From: Cyanophora paradoxa
Lineage: Eukaryota > Glaucocystophyceae > Cyanophorales > Cyanophoraceae
Direction of reading: 5' to 3'
Assembly (NCBI GenBank): GCA_004431415.1
Contig: QPMI01000249.1
Location: 1 to 64,000, forward strand
DNA length: 64,000 nt
Positions 34,986 through 44,321 of this stretch are shown one piece after another. Each line of letters begins with the position of its first letter. Positions within the stretch are counted from its first letter, which is position 1. The position numbers and the translations under genes were made by a program. The notes beneath the pieces were generated by a model. That model was given only the letters and a program-made list of their open reading frames with translations, made no database searches and was not told the origin of the DNA.

Positions 34986-37900
34986 ATGCAGAGCCGCGCG
35001 AACGGGGGAGACCGGCAGGAGCGCAGGCTCTCCGTGCGGAGGCAGTCGCTCGGGGACGACGCGCAGCAGCAAGCGCTCTCCTCCCTCGAGGCCGCGATCG
35101 TTAACTCGCAGGTCGCTGCGCATTCCTTTGCGCACACGAGACCGAGACCGACGCGGGCGTTGCGTCCGCGCAGAGGCCGCTGCCGTCCGATTTCCTCGTC
35201 TCCGTAGTGAGCTAATCCGTTAAAAACAGAAATTATAAAGGCAGCGACTTACGTGCCCTAGTACAGACGACGCTGGGGCACGAGCCACTCGTCAGGATGG
35301 CTCTCGATGCCGGCACCAACCCCGACGCGCGGGACGCCGGCGGCCGCTCGGCGCTGGAAATGGCGATCCGGACGCGGCGAGCGGACCTCTGCGAGCTACT
35401 CCTCTCGCGCGGGGCCGACGCGCGCGCGCTCCTGCACGACGGCAGCGCGCCGCTCGCCGCCGCCTGCCTCCTCCTCTCGAACTCCGCGGCGGACGGGCCC
35501 GCGCACCGCTGCTTTCAGGCGCTCTTGGCGCACGGGGCGGACGCGGCGGCGCAGGGGACGGACGGGACGGCGGCGGTGCACGCGGCGGCGCTGCGGGGGC
35601 ACGCCGGCGCGCTGCGGGAGCTGCTCCGGCGCGGGGCGCCCGCGGAGGCGCGGGACGGCCACGGCTGGACCGCGCTCAAGATCGCCGCCCGCCGCCTCCA
35701 CGCCGACTGCCTCCGGCGCGCTGGCCCCGCCCCCCGCCGCGCCTCTCTCCTCTCATCCGCCGGTCGCCGCGGCGCGCAGGGCGCTGATTGAGGCGGGGGC
35801 GGACGCGGCGGCGCAGGACGACGAGGGATTCGTCGCCCTCCACAACGTCGCCGCCGAGCTCCCCGCCTGCGCCGCCGATTCCGACCCCTCCCGTGCCCCG
35901 GCCCCGCACGCCCGCCCGCCCGCCCGCCCGCCGGCCCCGGCGACGCCGCCGGGGCCCCTCCGCAGCGGCCTTCGAGTGCCTGCGGCTGCTGGTGGAGCTC
36001 GGGCGCTCGCCTCTCGACGAGGCGACGCCGCCGGCGGCGCGGCGGCCCCGCCCCGGCGCCTCTGCCTCGCGCTCACTGCGCGGCGCATGCAGGGGACGAC
36101 GGCGCTGATGAGCGCGGCGAGGCAGGGGAGCGTGCCCGGCGTGCGGCTGCTGCTGCGCGCCGGCGCCGACCCCGAGCGCCGGGACGCCGGCGGGTGGACC
36201 GCCCTCAAGATCGCCGCCGCCCGTGGCTCCCTCCCCGTCGTCCGGTCCGGCCCGCCCCTCCCCGCACCGCCCCGCCGGCCCCGCCGCCGGTCCCCGCCCG
36301 ACGCGGGCGCGCATGCGCAGGGCGCTGCTGGATGCCGGGGCGACGCCGTGCGGAGAGGACGGGGAGGGGTTCCGCGCCCTCCACAACGCCTGCTGCCTGC
36401 TCGCGGCGGGGACGCCCCTGCCCGACGGCGGCGCAGGCGGCGCCGGGGCGGGGCCGGGGCCCGGGCGGAGACGGAGAGCGCGAGGCGGCGCGAGGCGGCG
36501 TGGGCGGCGGCGGCGGCGTGCGTGGCGGAGATGGCGATCGAGGACGCCGCCAAGGCCGCCGTGGCCGAGCTCGAGCGCGCCGCCCCCGCCGCCCCCGCCG
36601 CCGCCCCGCCGGCCCCCGCCCCGCACCCGCCCCAGCCGCCGCCCTCGCCCCGGCGGGCCAGCGGGGCGGGAGGCGAGGACGCGCCGCTCGCCATCGTCCG
36701 CCTGCTCCTCTCGGCGTGCACGTGCCGCCACTGCGCCAACGCCCGCCTGCCCCGCGGGCCCGCCCCTCCGCCCCGCCCCGCCCCGCCCCGCGCCCCGCCG
36801 CTACGATCCGCCCAGCGCGCGCAGGACGACGCCGTTGATGCTGGCGGCGGGGCGGGGCCACGCGCCGGCCGTCTCGCTCCTGCTCCGCCACCGCGCCGAC
36901 CCGGCCGCCCGCGACGAGGACGGCGACACGCCCCTCCTCCTTGCCCTCAAGGCCCGCCCCCGCCCCCGCGCCCTCTCGGCCCGGGCCGAGGTCCAGCTCG
37001 AGCAGGCGGGGGCCCCGCGGGACGCGGCGGTGCGCGACATCGCTCGGCTCCTCCTCTCGAGCCCCGTGCGTCCCCCGGCGCCTCTGCGGGCCTCGCGCTG
37101 CCCTCCGAGGGGCGGGGCGGGGGGGGCCAGGCAGGGCAGCGGGCGGGGCGGGGGGCCGGGGTGGACGCGCAGGACGCCCGCGGCTGGACGCCCCTCAAGC
37201 TCGCCGCCAAGAAGAACCTGCCCCTCGCCGCCCGGCCCGCCCCCGCCCCCTCCGCCCCGCCCTCCCGGCCTCGCTGAGGCGAGGGCGCCGCAGGGAGCTG
37301 CTGTGGGGCCACGGGGCGGACCCCGCCCTCGCCGACTGCGAGGGCTTCCTGCCCCTCCACAACGCCGCCGGCAACCTCCGCCCCTGCGCCCAGCTACTCC
37401 CCGCCTCCGGCCCCGCCCTGCAGGCCCGGGCGGCGGCGGCGGGGGCGGAGGGCGAGGGCGGTGAGGCGGCGTGGGCGATCGTTCGAGACCTGATCGAGGC
37501 GGGGAGTCCCATCGACACTCCGGCGGTCCGCCCGGGCCCGGGGCTCGCCTCCGCGGCCGGCCGAGTCCGACGGGGCGGGCAGGGCGCGGAGACGGGGAGC
37601 TGGCCCCACGCGACGCCCCTCATCATGGCCGCCTCCCGCTGTGCGCCGCCCGCCTCACATCCCGGCACCCACCGCCTCGCACCCTCCCTGAGTCGCGGGC
37701 CGGACTGCAGCGCACGCCCCCGCCGTGGCGCTCCTCCTCGCCCGCGGCGCCAGCGTCCGCGCGGTGCCTGCAGCTTGAGCTTGAGCTTCCGGGCCCGGCC
37801 GGCGCCTCTTGCCTCTGAGGCGGGGGCGCAGGCGGACGCGGACGGGGACACGGCGCTGCACGGGGCGTGCGCGGGGAGCTCCTCGGCGGCCCTCGCCTCC

Positions 37901-39995
37901 CCGGCCCAGGCCCGCGCCGCCGAGCTCCTCCTCGCCGCCGGCGCCGACCCCGCCCTCCCCAACACGCAGTGCGCCCCGCCCCGCGCCGCCCCGCCCCGCC
38001 GTTCCTCTTCTTCCTTGTCCATCCATGTCGCAGGGGCCTCACGCCGCTGCACTTCGCGTGCCACTCGGACGCCGTCGCCCTCTGCCGGCGCCTCCTCGCC
38101 GCGGGGGCGCCCCTCGCCGCCCCCGACCACCACGCCCGCCCCTCCCTCCTCCTCGCCGACCCCTCCGCCTGGCTGCCCCTCCTGCACGCCGCCCAGGCCG
38201 CCGGGCAGGACGTGCGCCCGCTGGCGAACGCGCGGAGCGCGAGCGGGTGGGCGCCGCTCGACGTGGCGGCGCTGCTGCCGGTCCTCGTCCCCTCCGCCGC
38301 CCCCGAGCCCGTCGAGGAGGCCGTCCCCTGGCTCTGCTCCCTCGGCGCCCTCCCCAACGCCGCCGGCGAGGCGCCCCCGCCCCGCCCCGCCCCGCCCCGC
38401 CTCTCGCAGCGGGGGCTTTTCTCAGGCTTCTCCCTCTCAGAGCGGGGAGACGGCGCTGCTGCTGGTGGCGAAGGTGGCGGCGGCGGCGGAGGGCGCCCCG
38501 CCGGCCGCCCTCGTCCGCTCCGCGGGGGCGCTCCTCGCCGTGGGCGCCGACCCCAACGCCCGCCGCCCCGACGGCCTCACGTGCGCCCCGCCCCGCCCCC
38601 GCTGCGCTCGGCCCCTCCTCCCTGCCCCGCTCCGCTCCGAGATTCCAGCTAGGCTCCGCTGCGCCCCGCCTTGCCCCGCCCCGCGCAGCCCGGCCCCTTG
38701 AAAATTTCCTTAAGCGATCGGGGCAGGGCGCTGCACTGCGCGGCGGCGAACGGGCACGCGGACCTCTGCGCCCTCCTCATCTCCGCGGGGGCCGACCCCG
38801 CCGCCCCCGACGCCCGCGGCCGGCCCGCCCCGCCCCGCCCCTCGCCCCTCCGGTCCTCCCCTAATCGGACGCTACTCGGCCGCCGCGCAGGCGCCCCTTC
38901 GCCGTCTGCGCCGACGACGCGACGCGGCTCGCGGCGCGCCGGGCTCGCCCCTGCCCCGCCCCGCCGCCTCCGCTGACCAAGCGAACTCGGACAGATGGTG
39001 CGGGCGGCCGGCTCGCAGGGCTCCCTCCCGCTGCCCCCGGAGGACATCGCCCTCGCCGCGTCCGCCCCCCGCCCCGCCCCGCCCCGCCCCGCCCATCGAA
39101 GGTCTAGGCATCGAGGCATCGAGCATCGAGGCTTCACGATTAGATCTTCGCCGTTTCAGCTCCAGCTCTAGCTCCCCTGCTCTAGCTCTCTGCACCGGCG
39201 CCTGTGCCGGGGCGGCCCACAGCGCCTTGCAGGCTGCTGGTCGCCGTGCTGCCCGGGGCCGCCCCGCCGCCCCCCGAGCCCGAGGCGGACTCCGGCTCCG
39301 AGGGCGACTCGGAGGGCCGCGCGGGAGATGCGGGGGCCGTGGAGGCGGCCCCGGCGGGGGCGCGGGAGGGGCGGGGGCGGGCGGCGCGGGCCCCGCTGGA
39401 GGCCCTCCGCGAGGAGCTCACCTGCGAGGTGCGCCGGCCTGCCGGGCCCTCCATCCCAGCGCTAACTGAAGCTGCTCGCTGACTCCTCGGGCGGGGGCAG
39501 GTGTGCCAGGGGCTCTACGAGGCTCCGGCCCTCCTCCCCTGCCTCCACAGGCGCGCCCTCCTGCCCCGCTTTCCTACTTCTTTCCCGCCCATTTTCATTT
39601 GAGCATCTACCGCCTCCTCGCAAGCTCGAGACTGTCTAATTCTCCCCCCTTTGTTTTTCTCCGCCTTTGTTTCCCTCCTTCCCGCCCACGCGTCCCCGGC
39701 GCGCAGCGTCTGCCGGGAGCACGTGGCGGCGCTCTCGCGGTGCCCCGTCTGCCGCCGGCCCTTCGCCCAGGAGCGCGTGCGCCCGCCCCGCGGCCCGGAC
39801 CGCCTGCGATCGATGCCCGAACCTCCCTGTCTGGTCTGAAGCCGCGTGTGTTCGCAGGCGCGGTCGAACTTCAAGCTGCGCGCCGTGGCGGAGGCCTTCC
39901 GCGCCCTCGAGCTCGCCGAGCCCCCCGGCGGGGGCGGCGGCGCCCCGGAGGGGAGCGCAAGCCCCGCCCCGCGCGCCCCGCCCCGCGAAGAGTAG
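34986..39995 (+). CDS. Ankyrin-repeat protein with C-terminal RING-type zinc finger (putative E3 ubiquitin ligase)
   Basis: The ATG at 34986 begins MQSRANGGDRQERRLSVRRQ. At least twelve ankyrin repeats follow, spread over many exons. Examples are DARDAGGRSALEMAIRTRR, TDGTAAVHAAALRGHAGAL, GWTALKIAAARGSLPVV, TTPLMLAAGRGHAPAVSLLL, GWTPLKLAAKKNLPL, GLTPLHFACHSDAVALCRRL and GRALHCAAANGHADLCALL. Several repeats carry a variant with GFVALHNVAAEL or GFLPLHNAAGNL. After an acidic linker the C-terminus has LREELTCEVCQGLYEAP, LPCLH, then (next exon) SVCREHVAALSRCPVC, and a TRIM-like tail SNFKLRAVAEAF. The stop is at 39993-39995. Ankyrin repeats probably bind substrate and the RING recruits an E2; this is inferred from architecture. 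Confidence 0.83.
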
Positions 39996-40163
39996 CCGCT
40001 GCAAGCGCGCAATAAATCGATAATTTTCTGTTCGAGCAGTCGCCGCCGGCCCGCCGGGCCGGCGGGCCTGCAGCAGGAGGCTAGAAAATAGCTATAGTAC
40101 GCGCAGACCTAGGGCCTGGGGGCAGTCGGCGGGGGCGCCGGCAGCGAAGGGGTGGAGGAAGCT

Positions 40164-41697
40164 TTAAGGCGAGGGGCGAGGGGGGACCCCCGGGCCCCGG
40201 CGTGCCGCCTTGTACATGTACAGCTCCATGGCCAGCGCCCGCCGCTCGTCCGCCAGTTCCTCCGGCGCGTACGCGTGGCCCAGCGCTAGCTCCCCCGCCT
40301 CTGGATCTAGCCTAGTTGCGGCGAGCCGGGGATAGGGGGATCCATTGAGCTCGCAGCCTAGACTACCGAATTTACAACACGAGATGCACTCCAATTGCAA
40401 CACTGTGACACGCGTACGTATACGGCGCTTTAAATTTGTGATTGGGCTCAAGGCGTCAACCACCCGCTCCAGCTCTGCGAAAAATTGTTTAATCCTCGAG
40501 CCCGTGATCGCGATTTCGATCTATCAAGATCAGGCTGACCCCGCGGTCGCGGGCCTCTTCGCGATCGGTTGCGAGGGGCGGAGGCCGCGGCAGCTTCGAA
40601 TTCGCTTCGCGGGGGGCCTCCGCGTCCAGCGCCTCCCACGGCCACTCCGCCTCCTCCTCCAGCGCCCGCCCCCGCGGCCGCTTCAGGTCCCGCGGCGCCT
40701 GCCGCTCGCGATCGTCGTCTGGTCCTCGCGATCGGGACGCCGAGGCGGCGGCGCGCATGCGCCCCGGCTCCGAACACCGATCCCGCGGCTGCGCTCGCAC
40801 AGGAGCCCCGGCAGCAATATATATATATATATATCAATGGATTGATATTCGAATTCGAATTCGGCGTCGCAGTTCAATTTCGGGGAAAATGCCAACATCG
40901 AACATCGTACCTTGCTTACAGTAGGAGGAACACTGAGCGGGGGGCCTGAAAATCTGATGAGGAATATTCTTTGTGGACGTCATGATTGGGCACCGGTACC
41001 TTGGGCTCGCGGTCGGGGCGGGGACCAGTTCGGGGGCGTCCCTCCAGCCCAGGGGCCCGACAAATCGCGGAACCGGTCCGCGTTCAGCACCGACCTGCTC
41101 GGCGACGACTCGCGAGGCTCGAATGTGATTTGATTTCTTGTTCACGTTTGCGCATGGCAATATTCAATGCACCCGCACTTCTCGACGCGTCCTCGTCCCC
41201 GGCCTTTCTGCGGATTCCATTTTCCCGCGCACAGCCTGCGCTTGTGAACAAGGATCTGCTCAGCGATCGCGAGGCATTTTACACGGCATGTAAGAGAAAG
41301 GGCATGAAATTAAACGTGGAAGCGCTCTCACCACTTCCCAGAATTAAAATCGTGGCTCAAATTCCCGCCGCATGAACACCTCGGCGGAACGCCGAACTGC
41401 GGAAAAGATGCGATATCGACATGCATTCCGCGACTGGCGCGGGCGCGCTGCGCGTGCGCATGCGCACTGTGAGAGCGCTGGCGACCCTTTCTGCGAGCTC
41501 CTGCTTCGTCCCAGTTGTCTTCATTCCATTCTGTCTGCACTCGGAAGCTCGAGCTCGGCTGGCTGCGGAGAAACCGGTCCCGGCAAGCCGACACGCACGC
41601 ACCTGAGCATCTCGCTGAGGTCCTTCGCGGATTTCTTCCCGGCCCACTCGCTCGCTTCCCGAAGCTTCGCGTCATCGGAGACGGCCCGCCCCGCCAT
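40164..41697 (-). CDS. SAP-PADR1-like DNA-binding protein (PARP-1 N-terminal-like)
   Basis: The ATG at 41697 begins MAGRAVSDDAKLREASEW. Exons 1 and 2 join in phase (donor GTGCGTG, acceptor GAGTGCAG) to give a complete SAP motif, AKDLSEMLRQNGMKTTGTKQ followed by ELAER. Exon 3 (about 41380-41330) encodes FGVPPRCSCGGNLSHDFNSG and joins in phase to WLCAGKWNPQ...KC. This reproduces the FGxLPxC...C-G-xL...YxC-G...W..C layout of the PADR1 zinc region that follows SAP or zinc fingers in PARP-1 proteins. Later exons are basic or acidic and end APEELADERRALAMELYMYK. No WGR or PARP catalytic motif is seen before the stop at 40164. Exon joins after 41250 are uncertain. Confidence 0.55.
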
Positions 41698-42043
41698 GTA
41701 ATATATATCCTCCAATTCTTCTCCTCGCGACCTCTCCTTCGCGCCTCGCACCGATTTCGCCTTTCGCTCCGATTTCGAATTCGCGCCTCCCGCTCCGATT
41801 TCTCGCCTCGCTCTGCGGCCGATTTCGCGACTTGCAAAAATTGATTTGGAGAAGAAAAAGAGGAGAAAAGAGAAGGGGCGAGGAAGGGGATAGAAGAAGG
41901 GAAATTCGAAATGGATCGAGGAGAAGATTGAAGGAGAGAAAAATTCGAAGGATCCAGAGGCAGTGGTCTTCGCGATCGTGCTCCGCCCTTGACATGTACA
42001 TGTGAGCAAAATTGCAAATTAAAACAATATCAATTGTTCAAGC
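41698..42043. other. Spacer between SAP-PADR1 gene and retroelement
   Basis: 346 bp, AT-richer, with pyrimidine-rich then purine-rich stretches. It probably contains the promoter of the minus-strand SAP gene. I looked here for the missing 5' exons of MND1 and saw none. Confidence 0.5.
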
Positions 42044-42205
42044 CTCGAACCTATGTGAGCGTCAGCGTAGCATAGGGCAGTGTATGGCTGCCAAATAAAG
42101 GCAGCCTTGCTTACGCACATATGTACAAGGGGCGCACTTACAAGTTATAAGTGCGCCCCTGGGGTACAAGCCTCAGTCTTGCTTCGCAGCCAAGGCCTCT
42201 AAGCT
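42044..42205 (+). repeat. 162-bp element repeat, copy 1
   Basis: Starts CTCGAACCTATGTG and ends AAGGCCTCTAAGCT. It contains two hairpins: GGCTGCC...GGCAGCC and GGGGCGCACTTA...TAAGTGCGCCCC. It ends just before the Gag-like ORF. AGTCTTGCTTCGCAG inside it recurs, inverted, at about 46824-46838 at the 3' end of part B, consistent with DIRS-type internal complementary sequence. Confidence 0.85.
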
Positions 42206-42237
42206 GAGGTCATGGCTCGCTCGCGGAGGAGCCCATC

Positions 42238-43299
42238 GTGGGCCCCTCTGTTCGTAGTCGTCTTGACCATCATTCTGCTCGTCGCCTGTGCCGAGGCGGC
42301 GCAGAAACGCAAGTCAACGGCCACTGGTGCGCGCAAGTCGGCCAAACCCAAGACGGCGACGACCCCGCGCCCCAGGCCCGGAGGTCGTCATCTCGTCTTC
42401 AAGCTCCGGCCAACGACAGTGCGGAGGAGGAGCAGCCTGCACCTCCGCCGACGCGATCTCGCAAAGGCAAGGAGAAAGCCGTGTCGCCGGATCCGGACCA
42501 GCAGCAGTCCGACCCAGAAGATGAACCTGAGGACGACGTTGCCGTTAGACTGGCACAGCGTGAGCAGTTCGGTGGCGCCTACGACGAGGAAGAGCAAGTG
42601 GCTGCGCGCAACTTTCCGAACTTGGCGCAAGTGGATCCGGGCGCGGCTGGCCCGTCAACCGGCTTCACCCGTCACCTTCAAGGCCCTTATGCTGTACCCG
42701 CTGGCAACTCGACTGCCCCAACGTCGACCAAACCGGCAGCGGGTGCGCTTCCGCCAGCGTGGGCTGAGCTACTTCAGCGTGGGATAGATAGCGCGGTCAT
42801 CAAGCTTCAAGAGCAGCAGCAGCAGCAGCTCGGCGAGCAGCAGAAAGACAACCATGAGGCTATGCAGCTCAAAAACCCGTGGCTTCGTGAGCTTGCCCTG
42901 CAGCTATCGCAGCTTAAGTTTCAGCTCAAGAGATGCTCTTCGTGCACTGCGTGCTACGATCACGTAAAGCAGAGCCTCAAAATCCTCGACGAGCTCCGGA
43001 AGCGGATCGACATTCGCGACAAGGGCGGCGACAAGCTTGCCGAGCGGCTGGCAGGTGTGCCAGAGGAGTATCGGGGCACGGCTGCGGCGCTGGCGCACGC
43101 GCTCAACATTGCTGGCCCGGAGGCCGCCGGCGGGCGCCCGTATGTGCAGCACGCCAACCCGCGGCCCCAGCACCAGGGCCGCGATCGCCCGCCGTCGCAG
43201 CGCAACAGCGGGATGTGTTTCCGCTGCAACAAGCCCGGGCATGTCGTGAAGGATTGCCCGAACGAGCCGCGCCCCGGCTGGCGCGACCCCCCCAAGTAG
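42238..43299 (+). CDS. Gag-like protein of DIRS-type element with CCHC zinc knuckle
   Basis: The ORF of up to 353 codons ends at 43299. Its N-terminal part is Pro/Ser/Asp-rich and acidic. The middle has a Gln-rich coil and a helical segment (KQSLKILDELRKRIDIRD). The C-terminus carries a canonical CCHC knuckle, CFRCNKPGHVVKDC. The N-terminus is doubtful: another frame starts at the ATG at 42212 and reads well to about 42375, with a hydrophobic then Lys-rich start. The native protein may therefore begin there and be joined by a shift or splice near 42375. Confidence 0.75.
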   Translation: MGPSVRSRLDHHSARRLCRGGAETQVNGHWCAQVGQTQDGDDPAPQARRSSSRLQAPANDSAEEEQPAPPPTRSRKGKEKAVSPDPDQQQSDPEDEPEDDVAVRLAQREQFGGAYDEEEQVAARNFPNLAQVDPGAAGPSTGFTRHLQGPYAVPAGNSTAPTSTKPAAGALPPAWAELLQRGIDSAVIKLQEQQQQQLGEQQKDNHEAMQLKNPWLRELALQLSQLKFQLKRCSSCTACYDHVKQSLKILDELRKRIDIRDKGGDKLAERLAGVPEEYRGTAAALAHALNIAGPEAAGGRPYVQHANPRPQHQGRDRPPSQRNSGMCFRCNKPGHVVKDCPNEPRPGWRDPPK

Positions 43300-44092
43300 A
43301 CGTGCGCGCCCTTGTGTGGACGCGCAGTTTTCGTTTCGCATTTCGCTAGATACTAGTGTTTCGGTGTGTTCTTGCAAGCATAAGTATTGCTAGCATATGC
43401 AAGTGCAGTCTTCAGAAGATCTAGAGTGTGCGTGTATGCTTCCCTAAACATGCAATACATGTATTATGCTTCAAGGCTTCCATTTCATGTGATGGTGTGG
43501 CCGGGTGCGGCATTGTGGCCGGGTGCGGCATAGTCATTACCAGCCGTGGTGGCGCCGGCGTGCTGTGGCTTTATGCATTGGTCCTGTGTGCATTTGCATG
43601 TGTTAACACTGTGAAGTGTGACTGTGAGTGTAGTCTACTTTTCTTTTCAATGCTAGTGGCATATATTGCCGTCTGGATGACTCCAACCTGGCAGAGCCCC
43701 AGCTGACTCCCGGCAACTGACCTGTTTCCAGCACAGGTCAGGAGTGCTGCTGGCTGTCGAGCTCCTGGCCCCTCCGGCCTTCCCGTGTGTCGCTATCGCA
43801 TACTGGGCGCTCTGAAATTAACCTAGTGCATTTTGCAGGTGAGGAGTACACAAGGGTACGAAGATTCCATGATGCCAACTGTTCCCGCTGATATCGCAGG
43901 TTGGCGCATTCATCCAGAAAGTCCATGCCTGTGCAAATGTGTTGTGGCACTGTGGGTGCATTGTGGCACTGTGTGTGCATGTGAGCTCAAGACTTGAACC
44001 AACAAGCACATTGACACGCTCACTCTTATATTCTTCATGACAAGACATGTTGTGCTTAGCTTGCTGTAAGCAAGGCTGCCGTGGCAGCCATA
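43300..44092. other. Non-coding part of the element downstream of Gag
   Basis: AT-richer sequence with no convincing ORF. It contains a 17-bp tandem duplication (GGCCGGGTGCGGCAT motif, about 43498-43533) and a GTGGCACTGTG-type duplication at about 43945-43975. Confidence 0.6.
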
Positions 44093-44253
44093 CTCGAACC
44101 TATGTGAGCGTCAGCGTAGCATAGGGCAGTGTATGGCTGCCAAATAAAGGCAGCCTTGCTTACGCACATATGTACAAGGGGCGCACTTACAAGTTATAAG
44201 TGCGCCCTGGGGTACAAGCCTCAGTCTTGCTTCGCAGCCAAGGCCTCTAAGCT
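44093..44253 (+). repeat. 161-bp element repeat, copy 2
   Basis: Direct copy of 42044-42205, differing by one C in the GTGCGCCC run. It lies between the Gag-like unit and the RT-RNase H ORF. Just upstream (about 44060-44090) a GCAAGGCTGCC / GGCAGCC motif pairs with sequence inside the repeat. Confidence 0.85.
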
Positions 44254-44321
44254 TCTTCCCGTTCGCGTGTCACCATCTTCAAGCCAGCGGCTGCATGGAC
44301 CATCAGCTGTAGCAGTGCTAG

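Noticed and set aside
1-40000. Very long GC-rich reading frames on the strand opposite real genes (for example 14933-18184 and 30063-32099)
   Set aside because: They are Pro/Arg/Ala-rich and cross introns of better-supported genes. High GC removes stop codons by chance.
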